This document shows, piece after piece, positions 5,586 through 8,342 of a stretch of 8,342 nucleotides of DNA. The stretch comes from CAVQCX01 sp050050175 (lineage in GTDB: Bacteria; Pseudomonadota; Gammaproteobacteria; Chromatiales; Chromatiaceae): assembly GCA_050050175.1 (NCBI GenBank), contig JASFUT010000137.1:1-8342 (forward strand). The letters are read 5' to 3'. The notes beneath the pieces are model-generated. The model was not told where the DNA came from. It ran no database searches and worked only from the letters and a program-made list of their open reading frames with translations. Made by a program: the position numbers and the translations under genes. The first letter of the stretch is position 1, and each line of letters starts with the position of its first letter.

Positions 5586-6200
5586 TCAATACTTCACCGA
5601 GCACCCGTAGGGCCGGGTCACCGCATCTGCGACGGGCTCACCCGCGCCTACCGCTTTCAACGCAGCCCGGACGTACTGCTTCGCCCTGGGGATGTCGGCC
5701 GGATCGGAGGTGGGGATGTCGTCGATCCCGCCCATGTAGCGCAGCACCCCTTCGGCGTCGATCACGTACATGTGCGGGGTGGTGCGCGCGGCGTAGGCGC
5801 GGCCGATGTCCCCCTTCGGATCGAGGAGCACCGCGGTGGGTGCGGCGTTGCGCTCGGCGGTCAGCCGATCCGCCTGGGCCGGGCTCACATAGCCCTGCTT
5901 CCCGGGTGCCGATGAGACGATCGACAGCCAGACCGCGCCGTCCGCTGTCGCGTCCCTCTGCAGCGCCTGCATGTTTCCTGCGCCGTAGTGCTTGCGGACG
6001 TATGGGCAGTCGTGGTTGGTCCATTCCAGCACGACGATGCGGCCCCGGTAGTCCGAGAGCCGGTGGACCTTGCCGGCGGTGTCGGTGCCGGCGAACTCGG
6101 GCGCGGGCTTGCCGACCTCCGGCGCGGCCTGGGCGGCGCAGGCGCAGAGCAGCAGGGTGACCAGCAGGGTCGGGATTCGCGAGAGGGCGGTCGCGTGCAT
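5586..6200 (-). CDS. Exported thioredoxin-fold redoxin (peroxiredoxin-like)
   Basis: A 204-residue protein of the redoxin / AhpC-TSA-like group. Residues 1-25 form a signal peptide (cleavage after A-Q-A), so it works in the periplasm. The mature form starts with P-E-V-G-K-P-A-P-E-F, the usual redoxin opening, and has exactly two cysteines: Cys65 in T-N-H-D-C-P-Y-V-R-K-H-Y and Cys200 in the tail Y-G-C-S-V-K-Y. The C-x-x-C of thioredoxin is absent; Cys65 with Cys200 as resolving partner is a reasonable inference. The thioredoxin-fold cis-proline is probably Pro142 (T-T-P-H-M-Y-V-I-D). The start ATG has GGAGG eight bases upstream, lying across the 16-base gap after the DsbD-like gene, so the two are almost certainly co-transcribed. 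It may be the electron acceptor of that membrane protein. The substrate is unknown. Confidence 0.88.
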   Translation of the reverse strand: MHATALSRIPTLLVTLLLCACAAQAAPEVGKPAPEFAGTDTAGKVHRLSDYRGRIVVLEWTNHDCPYVRKHYGAGNMQALQRDATADGAVWLSIVSSAPGKQGYVSPAQADRLTAERNAAPTAVLLDPKGDIGRAYAARTTPHMYVIDAEGVLRYMGGIDDIPTSDPADIPRAKQYVRAALKAVGAGEPVADAVTRPYGCSVKY

Positions 6201-6208
6201 GGGCTCTT

Positions 6209-6213
6209 CCTCC
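6209..6213 (-). promoter_or_regulatory. Ribosome binding site of the redoxin gene
   Basis: On the minus strand GGAGG ends eight bases before ATG 6200, in the short gap behind the DsbD-like stop codon. It supports both the chosen start and co-transcription of the two genes. Confidence 0.7.
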
Positions 6214-6216
6214 GGT

Positions 6217-8283
6217 TCAGAGTCGGTCGAAGGCGGCGAGGATCGTGCCTTCGGTCAGCAGTTGGGGCAGCACCTCGGGGGAGGCGGCGCCGGGGGCGTA
6301 GAGGAGATAGAGCGGCACCCCGCTTCGCTGGAAGCGCGCCAGCTCCTCGGTAATCAGCGGGTCTCGCCGGGTCCAGTCGCCTTTGAGGTAGGCGATCTCC
6401 TTCGAGTCCATGGCCCGGATGACCGCGGGCGTCGTGAGCGCCAGGCGCTCGTTGACCTTGCAGGTGATGCACCAGGCGGCGGTGAAGTTCACCAGCACCG
6501 GCCGTCCGGCGGCTCGCAGGGTCTCCACCCGCTGGGGGCTCCAGACCTCTACGGGGGTCGATGAGCCGGTGGCCCCCGGGGCACCGGGCCGGGTGCCCGC
6601 CACCGCGACAAGGGCGCCTGCGAGGGCGAGCCCGCCCAGCCCTGCGGCGACCCGCGGCATGGCGGTGCGCTGGGCATAGAGCCAGGCGGCCAGGGCCAGG
6701 GCCACCAGTCCGGCCAGCGCGGCGGCAAGTCCGCCCGGGTCGGTCTGCTGGCTCAGGACCCAGATCAGCCAGGCGGCCGCTCCGTACATGGGGAAGGCCA
6801 GGAGCTGCTGGAGCCTGCCCATCCAGGGGCCGGGCCTGGGGACCAGCCGGACCCAGGCGGGCCAAAGACTCAGCGCCACCACCGGGAGGGAGAAGCCGGC
6901 CCCGAGTGCCAGAAAGACCGCCAGCGCCTCCGCGGCCGGGCGCGTCAGGGCGAACCCCAGCGCCGCGCCCATGAAGGGTGCCGTGCAGGGGCTGGCCACG
7001 ACCACCGCGAGCACGCCCGTCCAGAACGCGCCGGCGGCTCCGCCGCGTCCGGCGGCCTCCTGGCCCATGCCCATCAGTCCCTGGCCGACGCTGAGGACCC
7101 CCGACAGGCCGAGGCCCACGAGAAGCATGAGATAGGCGAGCAGGGTCACCACGACGGGTGACTGCAGCTGAAAGCCCCAGCCCAGGGACTGGCCGCCGGC
7201 ACGCAGGGCGACGAGCACCCCTGCCAGGACCAGCACGCTCGCCAGGACGCCCGCGCCGAACAGCAACCCGTGCAGGGCGAGACGCCGGCGTGTGCCCCGG
7301 GCCTCGCCGACGAACCCCATGACCTTGATGGACAGCACCGGCAGGACACAGGGCATGAGGTTGAGAACCAGGCCGCCGACCAGGGCCAGGCCCAGGGCCG
7401 CCAGGAGGCCGGGGCCGACCGGCGCCGGCCCCTCGCCCGGACGACCGGGCGGCGCCTCCAGGGTGAAGCCGCTGACCAGGGTCTCCTCCCCGCTGTGCTC
7501 GCTGAGCACCAGCAGCCCGGCGAGAGGGCTGCGGCCGTCGGGCGGGATGTCCCCCGCGGGGGCGTCCAGGCGCAGCCGGTCGTCGTCTATCTCCCAGGTC
7601 TGCTCACCGCTGGGTGCCACCGGCCCCCAGTCGTTCGCGGCGAGCCAGAGGTCGGCGATACGTCCGCCGGTCCAGTCGAGCCCCTCGACGGTCAGTCGGA
7701 CGCGCCCGTCGGCGACGGCGTAGCGCGCCGGAGCCTCGAGGGCGACCGGCCAGCGGGAGCGCACCCGCTCGAAGTGTGCGGCGGCCTCGGAGTCCGGCTC
7801 GGAGGCCGCTGTGGCCCCCTCCAGGCCGAGGTCGAGCACGGCCTCTTCCGGAATGCACTCCTCGCGGCAGACTAGCCATCGGGCGTCGGCCTCCAGTGCC
7901 AGGGTCCGCCCCGCCTCGACGGGTCCCACCCGGATGGGGACCATGAGGGTGACCGAGCGCTCGTAGCCGTAGTTCACGAACGGGCCGACGGGGATGCGCG
8001 CGGGCACGGGCCAGCGGATCTCGCCCGCCTCCCAGCCCTCGGGAAGGCGCCAGCGGATGCGCGGAGCCGTGCCGGAATCCCCCGGGTTGCGCCAGTAGAC
8101 GTGCCAGTGCGGAATGATGTCGAACCGCAGTCCGACCCAGATCCTGTCCCCCGTCCGCACAGAGCGGTGATCCGCGAGCAAGCTTGCCTCCAGGTGCTCG
8201 GTGCGCGCGGAGGCGGCGGCCCCGACCATGTCCGGGGCCAGGCACAGCAGGCAGAGCAGAGCGATGGCGCGCAGGCGGGACAT
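6217..8283 (-). CDS. DsbD/ScsB-like protein-disulfide reductase
   Basis: The 688-residue inner-membrane protein moves electrons from cytoplasmic thioredoxin to periplasmic thiols. Order of parts: a signal peptide (about 1-23); a periplasmic N-terminal domain with W-H-V-Y-W-R-N-P-G-D-S-G and the cysteine pair Cys139/Cys143 in V-C-R-E-E-C, the ScsB-type rather than the E. coli DsbD-type pattern; a central domain of about eight membrane segments with redox cysteines Cys312 (M-P-C-V-L-P) and Cys433 (S-P-C-T-A-P-F); and a C-terminal thioredoxin-like domain with W-C-I-T-C-K (Cys605, Cys608). All six cysteines needed for the relay are present, so it should be active. It is the first gene of a minus-strand cluster with the redoxin and sirtuin. 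The ATG at 8283 has no clear ribosome binding site, so a different start is possible, but the signal peptide supports it. Confidence 0.92.
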   Translation of the reverse strand: MSRLRAIALLCLLCLAPDMVGAAASARTEHLEASLLADHRSVRTGDRIWVGLRFDIIPHWHVYWRNPGDSGTAPRIRWRLPEGWEAGEIRWPVPARIPVGPFVNYGYERSVTLMVPIRVGPVEAGRTLALEADARWLVCREECIPEEAVLDLGLEGATAASEPDSEAAAHFERVRSRWPVALEAPARYAVADGRVRLTVEGLDWTGGRIADLWLAANDWGPVAPSGEQTWEIDDDRLRLDAPAGDIPPDGRSPLAGLLVLSEHSGEETLVSGFTLEAPPGRPGEGPAPVGPGLLAALGLALVGGLVLNLMPCVLPVLSIKVMGFVGEARGTRRRLALHGLLFGAGVLASVLVLAGVLVALRAGGQSLGWGFQLQSPVVVTLLAYLMLLVGLGLSGVLSVGQGLMGMGQEAAGRGGAAGAFWTGVLAVVVASPCTAPFMGAALGFALTRPAAEALAVFLALGAGFSLPVVALSLWPAWVRLVPRPGPWMGRLQQLLAFPMYGAAAWLIWVLSQQTDPGGLAAALAGLVALALAAWLYAQRTAMPRVAAGLGGLALAGALVAVAGTRPGAPGATGSSTPVEVWSPQRVETLRAAGRPVLVNFTAAWCITCKVNERLALTTPAVIRAMDSKEIAYLKGDWTRRDPLITEELARFQRSGVPLYLLYAPGAASPEVLPQLLTEGTILAAFDRL

Positions 8284-8342
8284 GAGCGGATGGGCGGTTC
8301 GGAGCAGACTCGGCTGGACGGTCCGGTGATGCCCGGAGATTA
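8284..8342. other. Short upstream region of the DsbD-like gene, no element recognised
   Basis: These 59 bases would hold the leader, and perhaps the promoter, of the minus-strand redox cluster. I see no convincing -10/-35 pair, operator or ribosome binding site. Confidence 0.4.

Overview
The window is GC-rich, roughly 70% by eye. It is coding-dense and looks like bacterial chromosome from a Gram-negative proteobacterium. The evidence is the gene set: exported redox proteins, a DsbD/ScsB-type inner-membrane electron carrier, a DUF4197 periplasmic protein, a class II sirtuin and a TraX-family membrane protein. A high-GC gammaproteobacterium is my best guess, by inference only. I see no rRNA, tRNA, CRISPR array, insertion sequence or phage gene.

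Layout, left to right. At 75-1749 (+) there are two genes: an NmrA-type atypical SDR and an exported DUF4197 protein. A strong hairpin at 1773-1809 separates them from a convergent minus-strand pair. That pair is a DUF4242-family gene broken by a one-base frameshift (1808-2108) and, upstream of it on the same strand, a TraX-family membrane protein (2278-2985). A 552-base non-coding stretch (2986-3537) lies between the divergent traX-like gene and a plus-strand astacin-like metalloprotease (3538-4623). This stretch holds an in-frame fragment resembling the N-terminus of elongation factor Tu (3182-3268) and a perfect 16-bp palindrome (3492-3507). A second hairpin (4633-4663) separates the protease from a convergent minus-strand gene cluster covering 4681-8283.

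That cluster, in transcription order, encodes a DsbD/ScsB-like transmembrane thiol-disulfide reductase, an exported two-cysteine redoxin, and a SIRT4-like class II sirtuin. The first two fit one job: cytoplasmic thioredoxin reduces the membrane carrier, and the carrier passes electrons to a periplasmic redoxin. The sirtuin is cytoplasmic and NAD-dependent, so its link to the redox pair is positional only.

The observations most worth a second look are the EF-Tu-like relic, the frameshift inside a short C/G run in the DUF4242 gene, the sirtuin coupled to a thiol-redox pair, and an astacin with no recognisable export signal. I found no clear sign of a wholly new multi-gene system.
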